Source: CAZKMQ01 sp964554065
GTDB lineage: Bacteria; Patescibacteriota; Patescibacteriia; Magasanikbacterales; JBBTQS01
Assembly: GCA_964554065.1 (NCBI GenBank)
Contig: CAZKMQ010000011.1
Span: forward strand, 1-19,186
Reading direction: 5' to 3'
Length of the DNA stretch: 19,186 nucleotides
The notes below the pieces were generated by a model. The model saw only the letters and a list, made by a program, of their open reading frames with translations, made no database searches and had not been told where the DNA came from. Shown piece after piece: positions 1-6,618 of the stretch. Position numbers and translations under genes: made by a program. Every line of letters begins with the position of its first letter. Positions within the stretch are counted from its first letter, which is position 1.

Positions 1-2078
1 TTCCAATGGGTTCACAAGGATTTGCTATGACCATTGATCGTGCATTATCTGAAGCTCCTGATTTAAAAAAACTTCACGCAAGCAATGAGCAGGTGCAGCG
101 CTTGCTTACTATCGCTCAAAAGATTGAAGGGAATGTGCGTCACTGCTCAATTCATGCTGCTGGTGTGGTTATTGCGCCAACGACTTTGAATGATTTTACG
201 CCAATTCAAAAAGAGTCTGGAGGTGATAAGATCACTACGCAATATGAGATGAAATCTGTGGAAGACGCAGGCCTTCTGAAGATGGATTTTCTAGGCATTC
301 GCAACTTGTCTATTCTTGGAAATGCAGTGAAGCTTGTGCAGCAGATTCATGGTGAGAAAGTAGACATACATAATTTGCCATTTGATGATGAGAAGACTTA
401 TGCCATGCTTGCGCGCGGTGAGACTATGGGAGTATTTCAGCTTTCCGGTTCTGGTATGACGAGGTACTTGAAAGAACTTAAGCCAACAACTATCTTTGAC
501 ATCATGGCCATGGTTGCGCTATTTCGTCCAGGTCCAATGGAATCTATTCCCGATTATATTGATCGCAAGCATGGTCGCAAGCCAGTAGAATATTTGGAGC
601 CAAGACTGGAGCAGGTGATGGATAAGTCATTTGGTATTATGGTATATCAAGATGACGTGATGCTTACGGCGATTACTCTTGCCGGCTATTCATGGCTTGA
701 GGCAGATAAGTTGCGAAAAGCAATGGGTAAGAAGATTCCAGAGGAAATGGCAAAGCAGAAGGTAAAGTTTCTTAATGGTTGTCAGGAATATGGAAAGATT
801 TCACGTCTTAAGGCAGAAACCTTGTGGCAGTTGATTGAGCCATTTGCTGCGTATGGATTTAACAAAGCGCATGCAGCAAGCTATGCAGTTGTTGCTTATC
901 AGACAGCATACATGAAAGCACATTTTCCTGTGTGCTATATGACCGCTGTGCTAACTGCAGAAAAAGCTGATACTGATAAGGTTGCAGCAATTGTTGCGGA
1001 GTGTGAGCGAATGGGGATTGAAGTTATGCCGCCAGATATTAATGAGTCGTTTGAGAATTTCACTGTTGTTTCTACTGGTAAGGATGGGTCAAAGAAGCGT
1101 TTGAGATTCGGGCTCACTGCAATTAAGAATGTTGGTGAAAATATTTGTAATGCGGTTATTGTTGAGCGCAAAGCTAATGGAAAGTTTGAAACTATCGAAG
1201 CACTTCTTGAGCGTGTGCAAGCAAAAGACATGAATAAACGATTCTTAGAGAGTATGATTAAGGTAGGTGGTATGAACACATTTGGTGAACGTGGGTATTT
1301 GCTTGCAAACCTGGAATCCATCTTAGCGTTTGCCAAAGAGGCTGGTCAGAGAGCAAGTTCAAATCAAGATTCATTGTTTGCTTCTGCAGGTATGGACGTA
1401 ATGAGTAAAGTACCAATGCGCAATGCGCCTGAAGCTTCTGAGGAAGATCGGTTGAGTTGGGAAAAGCAACTTATGGGATTGTATGTTACTGGACATCCAT
1501 ATAAGAAGTTCGAGCAGCGACTTGCTGGTGTGGTGCAACCAACATCACATGTTGAGAAAGCTGAGCCTGGAGCGTGGGTTACTGTGGCTGGTATTGTTAG
1601 TTTTCTGAAAAAGAAAATCACCAAGAAAGGAAAGCTCATGGCATTTATGAATGTTGAAGACACTCATGGCACAGTTGAGTTTCTTGTTTTTCCAAAAGCA
1701 TACGAGGCAAATCAATCATTGTGGGTTGAGGGGAACATGGTGGTTGTGGTATCGCGCAAAGGAACAGAATCTGGAGATAATAAGTTGTTTGTAGAAAAAG
1801 GATATGCCTTGAGTGAGGATACGCTTGAGCGATTACGTAATAGTTTGTCACTTGGTAATCAGAAGCCAAGTTGGGTGGAACGCGATAAAGAAGCGGTCAT
1901 TGCGATACCGTCTGTGCTCACTGAAGCCCAGCGTATTGAGCTTAAAGCAGTATTTGATCAGCATCCGGGTGAGCATCTTGTAGTATTTCAAATGGGAGGA
2001 AAAAAAGTAAAGACCAACCTGAAAATTGATTGGACTTTTGATACGCAAACAGCGGTGGGGAATGTTTTGGGAGATTAA
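1..2078 (+). CDS. dnaE: DNA polymerase III subunit alpha, 3' part (5' end outside window)
   Basis: Replicative DNA polymerase catalytic subunit of the C family. The reading frame is open from the first base, so about the last 690 residues are present and the PHP domain and first two catalytic Asp residues lie upstream. Numbering from the Met at position 6, KMDFLGIRNL (residues 92-101) carries the third catalytic Asp (D94). The conserved polymerase block FRPGPMESIPDYI and the fingers segment DKLRKAMGKK follow, then a helix-hairpin-helix region. QDSLF (residues 454-458) matches the beta-clamp binding motif QxxLF. An OB-fold (GAWVTVAGIVSFLKK onward) and a short C-terminal domain finish the protein. 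The gene converges on tsaD and the two stop codons overlap by 4 bp. Family assignment is secure; subtype (DnaE1) is inferred from domain order. Confidence 0.97.
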   Translation, partial: PMGSQGFAMTIDRALSEAPDLKKLHASNEQVQRLLTIAQKIEGNVRHCSIHAAGVVIAPTTLNDFTPIQKESGGDKITTQYEMKSVEDAGLLKMDFLGIRNLSILGNAVKLVQQIHGEKVDIHNLPFDDEKTYAMLARGETMGVFQLSGSGMTRYLKELKPTTIFDIMAMVALFRPGPMESIPDYIDRKHGRKPVEYLEPRLEQVMDKSFGIMVYQDDVMLTAITLAGYSWLEADKLRKAMGKKIPEEMAKQKVKFLNGCQEYGKISRLKAETLWQLIEPFAAYGFNKAHAASYAVVAYQTAYMKAHFPVCYMTAVLTAEKADTDKVAAIVAECERMGIEVMPPDINESFENFTVVSTGKDGSKKRLRFGLTAIKNVGENICNAVIVERKANGKFETIEALLERVQAKDMNKRFLESMIKVGGMNTFGERGYLLANLESILAFAKEAGQRASSNQDSLFASAGMDVMSKVPMRNAPEASEEDRLSWEKQLMGLYVTGHPYKKFEQRLAGVVQPTSHVEKAEPGAWVTVAGIVSFLKKKITKKGKLMAFMNVEDTHGTVEFLVFPKAYEANQSLWVEGNMVVVVSRKGTESGDNKLFVEKGYALSEDTLERLRNSLSLGNQKPSWVERDKEAVIAIPSVLTEAQRIELKAVFDQHPGEHLVVFQMGGKKVKTNLKIDWTFDTQTAVGNVLGD

Positions 2079-3073
2079 TCCACCAGCTCCCACCCAGGAT
2101 CAGCAGTAAGTTCACGCCATGGTGTGAACTGTTTTTTTATTGCGTGAAAATATCCAGCTGCAGCAATCATGGCTGCATTATCTGTGGTGTATTGCAGCTC
2201 CGGAATAATGGTGTTGGGAAAGTTTTGCAAAAGTGTGTCTCGTAGTTTTGGATTAGCGCTCACGCCACCACCAAGAATAATTGTTTTTACATTGTGGACT
2301 GCGGCGGCGTTAACAGTTTTTTTAATAAGTACGTCAACAATCGTTTGTTCAACTGAAGCGCAGAAGTCTTCAGTAGAAATTTCTTTGCCAAGTTCATTAT
2401 CCTCAAGCCAGTATCGCGCTGCGGTTTTTAATCCAGCGAAACTAAAATCAAAATCACCCGAGCCAATCATTGGGCGGGGGAGTGAAAGTGCTTTTGGATT
2501 TCCGTTCTTGGCGGCTTTAGAAATCTTTGGTCCACCGGGATAGGAGAATCCAACCAGCTTTCCGATTTTATCAAAACATTCACCTGCAGCATCATCACGC
2601 GTCCGACCAACCAATTTATAATCTCCGTGATCGCGCATTAAGATCAGTTCAGTGTGCCCACCGGAAACAATTAACGCCAAAGCAGGGAACACAATTTCTT
2701 TCGGTGCACTGTCACCAAGTAAAACAGAATAAATGTGTCCTTCAATATGATTTGTCCGCACAATTGGAATGTCTCCCCATCCCATGCTCAGACCTTTTGC
2801 AACTTCAACTCCAACAACCAAGCTGGTGATCAGTCCTGGTCCGGCTGTTACGGCAATCACATCCGGCGGCTCAGAAATAGTTTCGCGAATCACAGGAATT
2901 ATCATGTCCGCATGCGCGCGTCCTGCGACTTCAGGAACAATGCCACCGTATTTTTTGTGGATATCAATTTGAGAGGAAACTGTATTTTTATGTACAACAA
3001 ATCCAGCGTCAGTTCGTTCAACTAAGGCTGCAGAAGTATCATCACATGATGTTTCAATGCCGAGAATTTTCAT
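2075..3073 (-). CDS. tsaD: tRNA N6-adenosine threonylcarbamoyltransferase
   Basis: Transfers the threonylcarbamoyl group to A37 of ANN-decoding tRNAs (t6A synthesis, with TsaB/TsaE partners in the cytoplasm). The 332-residue protein is full length for the Kae1/TsaD family. It begins with the signature MKILGIETSCDDTSAALVE, has the metal-binding HIEGH motif with H109 and H113, and carries ASKHA-type glycine loops such as IVSGGHTEL and IILGGGVSANPKLR. The ATG at 3073 is chosen because a promoter-like TTGCAA-N17-TATCCT ends 8 nt before it, which implies a leaderless mRNA; no Shine-Dalgarno is visible. The gene is convergent with dnaE and shares the bases TTAA of the two stop codons. The next transcription unit upstream is tRNA-Glu on the same strand. 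Confidence 0.97.
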   Translation of the reverse strand: MKILGIETSCDDTSAALVERTDAGFVVHKNTVSSQIDIHKKYGGIVPEVAGRAHADMIIPVIRETISEPPDVIAVTAGPGLITSLVVGVEVAKGLSMGWGDIPIVRTNHIEGHIYSVLLGDSAPKEIVFPALALIVSGGHTELILMRDHGDYKLVGRTRDDAAGECFDKIGKLVGFSYPGGPKISKAAKNGNPKALSLPRPMIGSGDFDFSFAGLKTAARYWLEDNELGKEISTEDFCASVEQTIVDVLIKKTVNAAAVHNVKTIILGGGVSANPKLRDTLLQNFPNTIIPELQYTTDNAAMIAAAGYFHAIKKQFTPWRELTADPGWELVD

Positions 3074-3081
3074 ATGATGTT

Positions 3082-3110
3082 AGGATACTTTGCGCGAGAA
3101 GTTTTTGCAA
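3082..3110 (-). promoter_or_regulatory. tsaD promoter, predicted leaderless
   Basis: On the minus strand TTGCAA (3110-3105) and TATCCT (3087-3082) are separated by 17 bp. Only 8 nt lie between the -10 box and the tsaD ATG, so the start site should fall at or one base before the start codon. Confidence 0.5.
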
Positions 3111-3168
3111 GAAACAAAAATACGAAATAAATAAAAGAATACGGACCCTTGCGAGCTTCCTGACGTAA

Positions 3169-3310
3169 ATACAAAAATAAATAAGCTATCACAGGTACTC
3201 ATGAGTTGATTTAGCATGGTCTGCTCAGTTGAGCAGTAAATCAACGAATGGTAGCGCAGTCCCGCGCTGGCGGGACAAGTGTGCCTGTGATAGCTTATTT
3301 ATTTTAGTAT
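3169..3310. repeat. 142-bp long-hairpin element next to tRNA-Glu
   Basis: The arms 3174-3195 and 3284-3305 are perfect 22-bp inverted repeats. Pairing continues inward (one G-U, then two pairs) and outward after one mismatch (3169-3172 with 3307-3310). The interior folds into two more hairpins: 3205-3213 with 3237-3245, enclosing CTGCTC/GAGCAG (3221-3236), and GTCCCGC/GCGGGAC with a 4-nt loop (3259-3276). The result is a three-way-junction shape. No protein is encoded. It could be a REP-like or MITE-like non-autonomous element, a processed small RNA, or an elaborate terminator for tRNA-Glu, since a T-rich stretch follows on the minus strand. The right foot overlaps the tRNA 3' end by 2-3 bases. 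Confidence 0.75.
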
Positions 3311-3379
3311 CGCCAAGGGGAATCGAACCCCTATTCCCAGGATGAAAACCTGATGTCCTAACCATTAGACGATGGCGAC
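3308..3379 (-). tRNA. tRNA-Glu (anticodon TTC)
   Basis: A complete 72-nt cloverleaf. Acceptor GTCGCCA pairs with TGGCGAT (one G-U). The D arm is GTCT/GGAC with loop AATGGTTA. The anticodon stem TCAGG/CCTGG carries the loop TTTTCAT, giving anticodon TTC. The T arm is AGGGG/CCCCT with loop TTCGATT, and the discriminator base is A. CCA is not encoded and must be added after transcription. It has its own promoter just upstream and sits immediately before the long hairpin element. Confidence 0.95.
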
Positions 3380-3390
3380 AATATGGCGAT

Positions 3391-3419
3391 ATTGTATCTT
3401 ATACAAAGAGCGCCGTCAA
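3391..3419 (-). promoter_or_regulatory. tRNA-Glu promoter
   Basis: Minus-strand TTGACG (3419-3414), 17-bp spacer, TACAAT (3396-3391), followed 11 nt later by the tRNA 5' end. A 7-bp inverted repeat ACAATAT/ATATTGT (3378-3395) covers the -10 box and start region and may simply be coincidental. The -35 box lies 2 bp after the upstream gene's stop codon. Confidence 0.75.
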
Positions 3420-3421
3420 CC

Positions 3422-3862
3422 TTATGCAGTAGCTGCAATCTGGTCAACTTTTTCAAAGGTAACTGAACCAGCATCATCAATGTGCGCTAGGACAGGAATA
3501 ATTTCAAGGTGATTGTGCTTTGCTTTGATTAGTTCACCAGCTTTTTGCATGTTTGCTTTCTGTGTCGCAATCTCAGCATCAAGTGATTCAAATGCTTTGT
3601 GTCCACCATAAGCACCGCAATCCATGTGGTGCATGACAAGAACCTTCTTAATATGATGAAGCTCAGAAGAGATATCAATTTGTTTCATGATGTACTTAGC
3701 TTCAGCGCTTTCCGGTGCTTCAATTAAGTTCTTTGCAGCTCCTGCCACTGCCAATATGTCTGCATCACAGCTCAAGCCTTCTTGTTTAAGAAATTCGTGA
3801 ATTGCAGGTTCAAAACGAAAGTCAATGCAGTGAATTAGCATTGCGCTACATTCATGTTTCAT
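3422..3862 (-). CDS. beta-carbonic-anhydrase-like protein
   Basis: A 146-residue cytoplasmic protein with the zinc-site pattern of beta-carbonic anhydrases. HCIDFRF gives the ligand C12 and the Asp14-Arg16 dyad, and HHMDCGAYGG gives H79 and C82 (HxxC). Beta enzymes hydrate CO2 to bicarbonate; this is a short version that lacks much of the usual C-terminal region, so enzymatic activity is an inference. The start at 3862 is preferred over the longer frame to 4018, because that extension runs through a terminator hairpin (3926-3985) and a promoter (3891-3919). An internal Met at 3841 is the alternative start. It is probably a single-gene unit; read-through could reach tRNA-Glu, which has its own promoter. 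Confidence 0.85.
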   Translation of the reverse strand: MKHECSAMLIHCIDFRFEPAIHEFLKQEGLSCDADILAVAGAAKNLIEAPESAEAKYIMKQIDISSELHHIKKVLVMHHMDCGAYGGHKAFESLDAEIATQKANMQKAGELIKAKHNHLEIIPVLAHIDDAGSVTFEKVDQIAATA

Positions 3863-3890
3863 ATTCTTCAGGTAAAAATTTAACAGCCGG

Positions 3891-3919
3891 AGTATATCAG
3901 ACACTCTCAATTTCTTCAA
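3891..3919 (-). promoter_or_regulatory. Promoter of the carbonic-anhydrase-like gene
   Basis: Minus-strand TTGAAG (3919-3914), 17-bp spacer, TATACT (3896-3891). Start predicted near 3884, giving a leader of about 22 nt to the ATG at 3862. It begins right after the upstream terminator's T-tract. Confidence 0.7.
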
Positions 3920-3925
3920 GAAAAG

Positions 3926-3985
3926 AAAAAACCCTGGGAAGACAACCTCTTTATAGAAGGTTAGTGGTATGTCCCAGGATTTTTT
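3926..3985 (-). terminator. Terminator of the unrecognised gene, with 32-nt structured loop
   Basis: CCTGGGA (3933-3939) pairs with TCCCAGG (3972-3978), and flanking A and T tracts extend the stem on both sides of one mismatch. The 32-nt loop can form an inner AACCT/AGGTT hairpin. On the minus strand a T-tract follows. It begins 10 bp after the stop codon at 3996. The symmetric A/T tracts would also work in the plus direction. Confidence 0.8.
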
Positions 3986-3995
3986 GTTTGTTTGT

Positions 3996-4802
3996 TTACA
4001 GCCGACTGACAAGTACACCGTCCTGTGTTGTGCTTATGAAAACTTGGACAGGAACTTTAAGTAGGTTCGCCAGCGTATCCTCTGCTTGAGGCAGTTGTGT
4101 GCGAAGCACATCTTCCGCAATCGGCAACTGACCTAGTGAAACGACTTGGTCGACATGTCCCACAAGTGCAGCAGCACTGATGTATGGCTGCATTGAAATC
4201 AGCCATTCAGTGAGCAGTGCGGTATCACGAGTCCGCGCAGCAAGTGCGCTTGTGACACCCGCATAACCATCGAACGTGAGCAAATGAACACGATGTTGGT
4301 TGAGCGGGTTCCACTGACCGGCGTACAGGTGTATTTTCAGCTGGTCGAGCAAGCCATCGGTTTTTAGATGAGCAAGCTGTGCTGAACTGCCAGTAATGAC
4401 AAGTGGTTTTTTCGACTTGTCCATGTCAAAGCGCAAGGGTACCAGTTGGATGTCCAGCTGATCTCTACTGATCGTCGCAGCAATGCGTGGATCAGTTGCG
4501 ATCCGTCGTTTGGCAGCGATGAGCTGGTTGAATCTGAATCCTTCGTAGATCCTTCCAACTAGTGCGATGGTGTCGACATGATGTGCCATGATCAAGTTGG
4601 CGATCTGGTCTTGCATTGTGCGAAGAGCGCCTACATGGCCCGGATCACTCAGTTTTTCAAAGCTTGGTACAGTGAGTAGGTAGCGCTGCCGCGTTGCGGT
4701 TTCGCCAAGTGTGATACTTAGGATGCGCTGGACACTTTCGCCATCCTGCGCAATATGTGCCACTTCGCCTATCACCAGTGTGTTACTACCGTTGGTAGAC
4801 AT
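3996..4802 (-). CDS. Unrecognised 268-residue protein
   Basis: I do not recognise a family. The protein is soluble-looking, with no signal peptide or transmembrane segment and no cysteines, and has alternating hydrophobic strands and helices. The middle contains VHLLTFDGYAGVTSALAARTR, and the C-terminal part is leucine- and alanine-rich, including PQAEDTLANLLKVPVQVFIS. The start is well supported: AGGAGG (4813-4808) lies 5 nt before the ATG, and a TTGACA-N17-TACGGT promoter lies upstream. Codon use is visibly richer in G and C than in the housekeeping genes around it, like the pentapeptide gene at 13764, which suggests an accessory or acquired gene. A strong terminator follows. Coding status is likely, from length, ribosome site and promoter; function is unknown. 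Confidence 0.8.
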   Translation of the reverse strand: MSTNGSNTLVIGEVAHIAQDGESVQRILSITLGETATRQRYLLTVPSFEKLSDPGHVGALRTMQDQIANLIMAHHVDTIALVGRIYEGFRFNQLIAAKRRIATDPRIAATISRDQLDIQLVPLRFDMDKSKKPLVITGSSAQLAHLKTDGLLDQLKIHLYAGQWNPLNQHRVHLLTFDGYAGVTSALAARTRDTALLTEWLISMQPYISAAALVGHVDQVVSLGQLPIAEDVLRTQLPQAEDTLANLLKVPVQVFISTTQDGVLVSRL

Positions 4803-4807
4803 GATTT

Positions 4808-4813
4808 CCTCCT
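4808..4813 (-). promoter_or_regulatory. Strong Shine-Dalgarno site
   Basis: AGGAGG on the minus strand, 5 nt before the ATG at 4802. It is unusual here because most housekeeping genes in this window lack a visible ribosome site. Confidence 0.85.
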
Positions 4814-4849
4814 GTCAGCGAGTGATTCCCAGCTCAAGACTGAGAATGC

Positions 4850-4878
4850 ACCGTAGCACAAGTACAGTTTTTTGTCAA
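4850..4878 (-). promoter_or_regulatory. Promoter of the unrecognised gene at 4802
   Basis: Minus-strand TTGACA (4878-4873), 17-bp spacer, TACGGT (4855-4850). Start predicted near 4843, giving a leader of about 40 nt. It abuts a divergent promoter for the exchanger. Confidence 0.7.
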
Positions 4879-4896
4879 TCAATCATATGGTATACT
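4868..4896 (+). promoter_or_regulatory. Exchanger promoter (extended -10)
   Basis: TGGTATACT (4888-4896) is an extended -10 element. The -35 position holds only a T-run. Start predicted near 4903, 15 nt before the ATG. It overlaps the divergent promoter, so the two may compete for polymerase. Confidence 0.5.
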
Positions 4897-4917
4897 ACAC
4901 TCGTATTTAAATCGATT

Positions 4918-5883
4918 ATGGCACTAGTAATTTGGGGTGGTGTTTTTCTACTCTCAATAATTTTGTTAGTAAAAAGCGCAGATTGGTTTACTATCTACGC
5001 AGAAAAATTAGGTTTGCTCTTTAACATGCCGGCATTTCTTGTTGGTGTTGTAATTGTGGCTGTGGGTACATCATTGCCTGAACTTGCCACTTCTGTTCTT
5101 GCTGTTTTAGGTGGTGAGCCAGAGATTGTTCTTGGAAACGTATTTGGTTCAGACATAACGAACATACTACTCGGACTAGGCTTCGCAGCTGTTGTTGCAA
5201 AAACCACAATTAAGTCAAAGGTAGACATATTCTTTCTTGATTTCCCGGTTTTCGTTGCGGTATTGTTGGTTTTTGGATTCATGGCAATTGATGGATCAAT
5301 AAATATATTTGAATCCATATTACTTATTATTGGGTTGGCACTTTACTTCTTCTACTCAGCCCGTGCACATAAAACCGCAGAAAAGGATGCATTTGTAGAA
5401 TCGCGAAATAAGAAAAAAAATAATGGCACACGAAAAGCAGCAGCAAAAGCAATGTTCTATGCACTGCTTAGCTTAGTTGGTGTTGTGATTGCATCAAAGT
5501 ATGTTGTGGATTCAGTAATTGCAATTGCCACTATCATGAATTTGGCAACATCAGTACTTGCCGCATCTATTATTGCTCTTGGTACATCACTTCCAGAAAT
5601 TATGGTAGCTGCGGTTGCGGCGTATAAAGGTAAGTTTGAGCTGCTTGCTGGTAATATTATTGGTTCAAACATTTTCAACATTGTAGGAGTTGTAGGTATT
5701 TCAGGACTGTTCGGCACACTAACTATATCAGCAGATATGCTCATGTTCTTGTTGTCATTCTTAGTCGCAACAGTCGTGCTGTATTGGGCAATTTTGCAAG
5801 ATGGTAAAATTAACAAAGTGGAAGGTGCATTCTTATTGCTGGTGTACGTTGTATTTTTTGGAAAATTATTCAATTTTTTCTAG
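4918..5883 (+). CDS. Calcium/sodium antiporter family membrane protein
   Basis: Cation/Ca2+ exchanger of the CaCA superfamily (YrbG-like), which exchanges Ca2+ for Na+ or H+ across the cytoplasmic membrane. The 321 residues form about ten hydrophobic segments in two homologous halves. Alpha-repeat 1 has GTSLPELATS (50-59) and GNVFGSDITN (73-82); alpha-repeat 2 has GTSLPEIMVA (222-231) and GNIIGSNIFN (245-254). A charged loop with a KKKNN run (near 163-167) separates the halves. The frame is open upstream to 4711, but that extension crosses both divergent promoters, so the ATG at 4918 is used. No Shine-Dalgarno is visible. A small membrane protein gene follows after 21 nt and is probably co-transcribed. 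Ion specificity is not readable from sequence. Confidence 0.92.
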   Translation: MALVIWGGVFLLSIILLVKSADWFTIYAEKLGLLFNMPAFLVGVVIVAVGTSLPELATSVLAVLGGEPEIVLGNVFGSDITNILLGLGFAAVVAKTTIKSKVDIFFLDFPVFVAVLLVFGFMAIDGSINIFESILLIIGLALYFFYSARAHKTAEKDAFVESRNKKKNNGTRKAAAKAMFYALLSLVGVVIASKYVVDSVIAIATIMNLATSVLAASIIALGTSLPEIMVAAVAAYKGKFELLAGNIIGSNIFNIVGVVGISGLFGTLTISADMLMFLLSFLVATVVLYWAILQDGKINKVEGAFLLLVYVVFFGKLFNFF

Positions 5884-5904
5884 ATAGAAAGGGGGTGAAA
5901 AATT

Positions 5905-6138
5905 ATGGCAGGTAAAACATGTGGAGGCGCTTGCGGCTCACTTAAGTCATGGCTCGTGTTATTGGCGTGGGTACTTGGTCTTTTGGGAACACTCGCATAC
6001 TTCTGGGTTGGTGCTGATGGAACATTCCTTGGAATGGGTGCATCAGAACTCTGGAGTGGATCAGTACTCTTATTCGTATTAGCTCTTGCGACGATGTGTC
6101 ACAAAGCATCAGGGATGTGCATGTGTGGCAAGAAATAA
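5905..6138 (+). CDS. Small two-helix membrane protein with terminal cysteines
   Basis: A 77-residue protein of unknown function. Two hydrophobic segments (about 14-34 and 48-63) are flanked by short Cys-containing ends: CGGAC at the N terminus and CHKASGMCMCG at the C terminus. With both ends on the same side of the membrane, the cysteines could bind a metal or form disulfides; this is inference. GGGGGTGA (5891-5898) is a strong Shine-Dalgarno 6 nt before the ATG. It follows the exchanger by 21 nt and is closed by a terminator at 6153, which suggests a two-gene unit. Small proteins of this form, with no annotated function, are common in Patescibacteria as far as I know. Confidence 0.8.
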   Translation: MAGKTCGGACGSLKSWLVLLAWVLGLLGTLAYFWVGADGTFLGMGASELWSGSVLLFVLALATMCHKASGMCMCGKK

Positions 6139-6152
6139 TTTTTTCCTTTGTT

Positions 6153-6181
6153 AAAAAAGCTCTCGACCAGAGGGCTTTTTT
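6153..6181 (+). terminator. Terminator after the exchanger unit
   Basis: AAAAAAGCTCTC pairs with GAGGGCTTTTTT (one G-U) around a short loop. Its A and T arms make it able to act in both directions. Confidence 0.88.
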
Positions 6182-6191
6182 ACGTTATACT
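6163..6191 (+). promoter_or_regulatory. hsp20 promoter, near-leaderless
   Basis: TATACT (6186-6191) lies 10 nt before the ATG at 6202. A poor -35 match TCGACC (6163-6168) sits at 17-bp spacing inside the upstream terminator. No heat-shock operator such as CIRCE is visible. Confidence 0.5.
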
Positions 6192-6201
6192 GCAAACAGA
6201 T

Positions 6202-6618
6202 ATGCCGAAAGCAAAAGTGAAAACAGTTAAGAAAAAAGCGACCAAGCCTGCTGTGTCGCCTGAATTTGGTTGGCATCATTTTGAAACTGAAGGGGAGCTT
6301 GCAGTTGATGTGGCTCAGACCAAGAAGGATTTGGTGGTTACTGCAGCGGTTGCAGGTGTTGAGCCAGATGATTTGTCCATCACTATTGATCATGACGTGC
6401 TTACGATCCGCGGTCATAGAGCGAAGACTAAGAAGTTCAAAGACGAAGATTATTTTTACGAGGAGTGTTATTGGGGTGGATTTTCGCGGAGTATTATTTT
6501 GCCAGTAGAGGTGCAGCGAGATAAGACTAAGGCAGCAGTGAAGAACGGAATTCTCACCGTGACTATTGCTAAGGCAAAGCCTACGTCAGAGATTCCGATT
6601 GAGATTATTGATGAATAG
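6202..6618 (+). CDS. Hsp20-family small heat shock protein
   Basis: ATP-independent holdase chaperone that binds unfolding proteins in the cytoplasm. The 138-residue protein has a basic N-terminal arm (MPKAKVKTVKKKATK), then an alpha-crystallin domain of about residues 25-125. The domain includes the strand motif VAGVEPDDLSITIDHDVLTI and the family hallmark KNGILTVTIAK. The C-terminal IPI in SEIPIEIIDE is the I-x-I motif used in oligomer assembly. The frame is open upstream to 6148, but that would run through the terminator at 6153-6181, so the ATG at 6202 is chosen. It is probably co-transcribed with the vanW-family gene, whose start overlaps its stop codon. Confidence 0.93.
   Translation: MPKAKVKTVKKKATKPAVSPEFGWHHFETEGELAVDVAQTKKDLVVTAAVAGVEPDDLSITIDHDVLTIRGHRAKTKKFKDEDYFYEECYWGGFSRSIILPVEVQRDKTKAAVKNGILTVTIAKAKPTSEIPIEIIDE

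Noticed and set aside
3862..4018. N-terminal extension of the carbonic-anhydrase-like protein
   Set aside because: The extra 52 codons cross a terminator hairpin and a promoter, and the family fold starts at the later Met.
4711..4917. N-terminal extension of the exchanger
   Set aside because: The 69 extra codons overlap the coding and promoter regions of the divergent gene; the family starts at the ATG at 4918.
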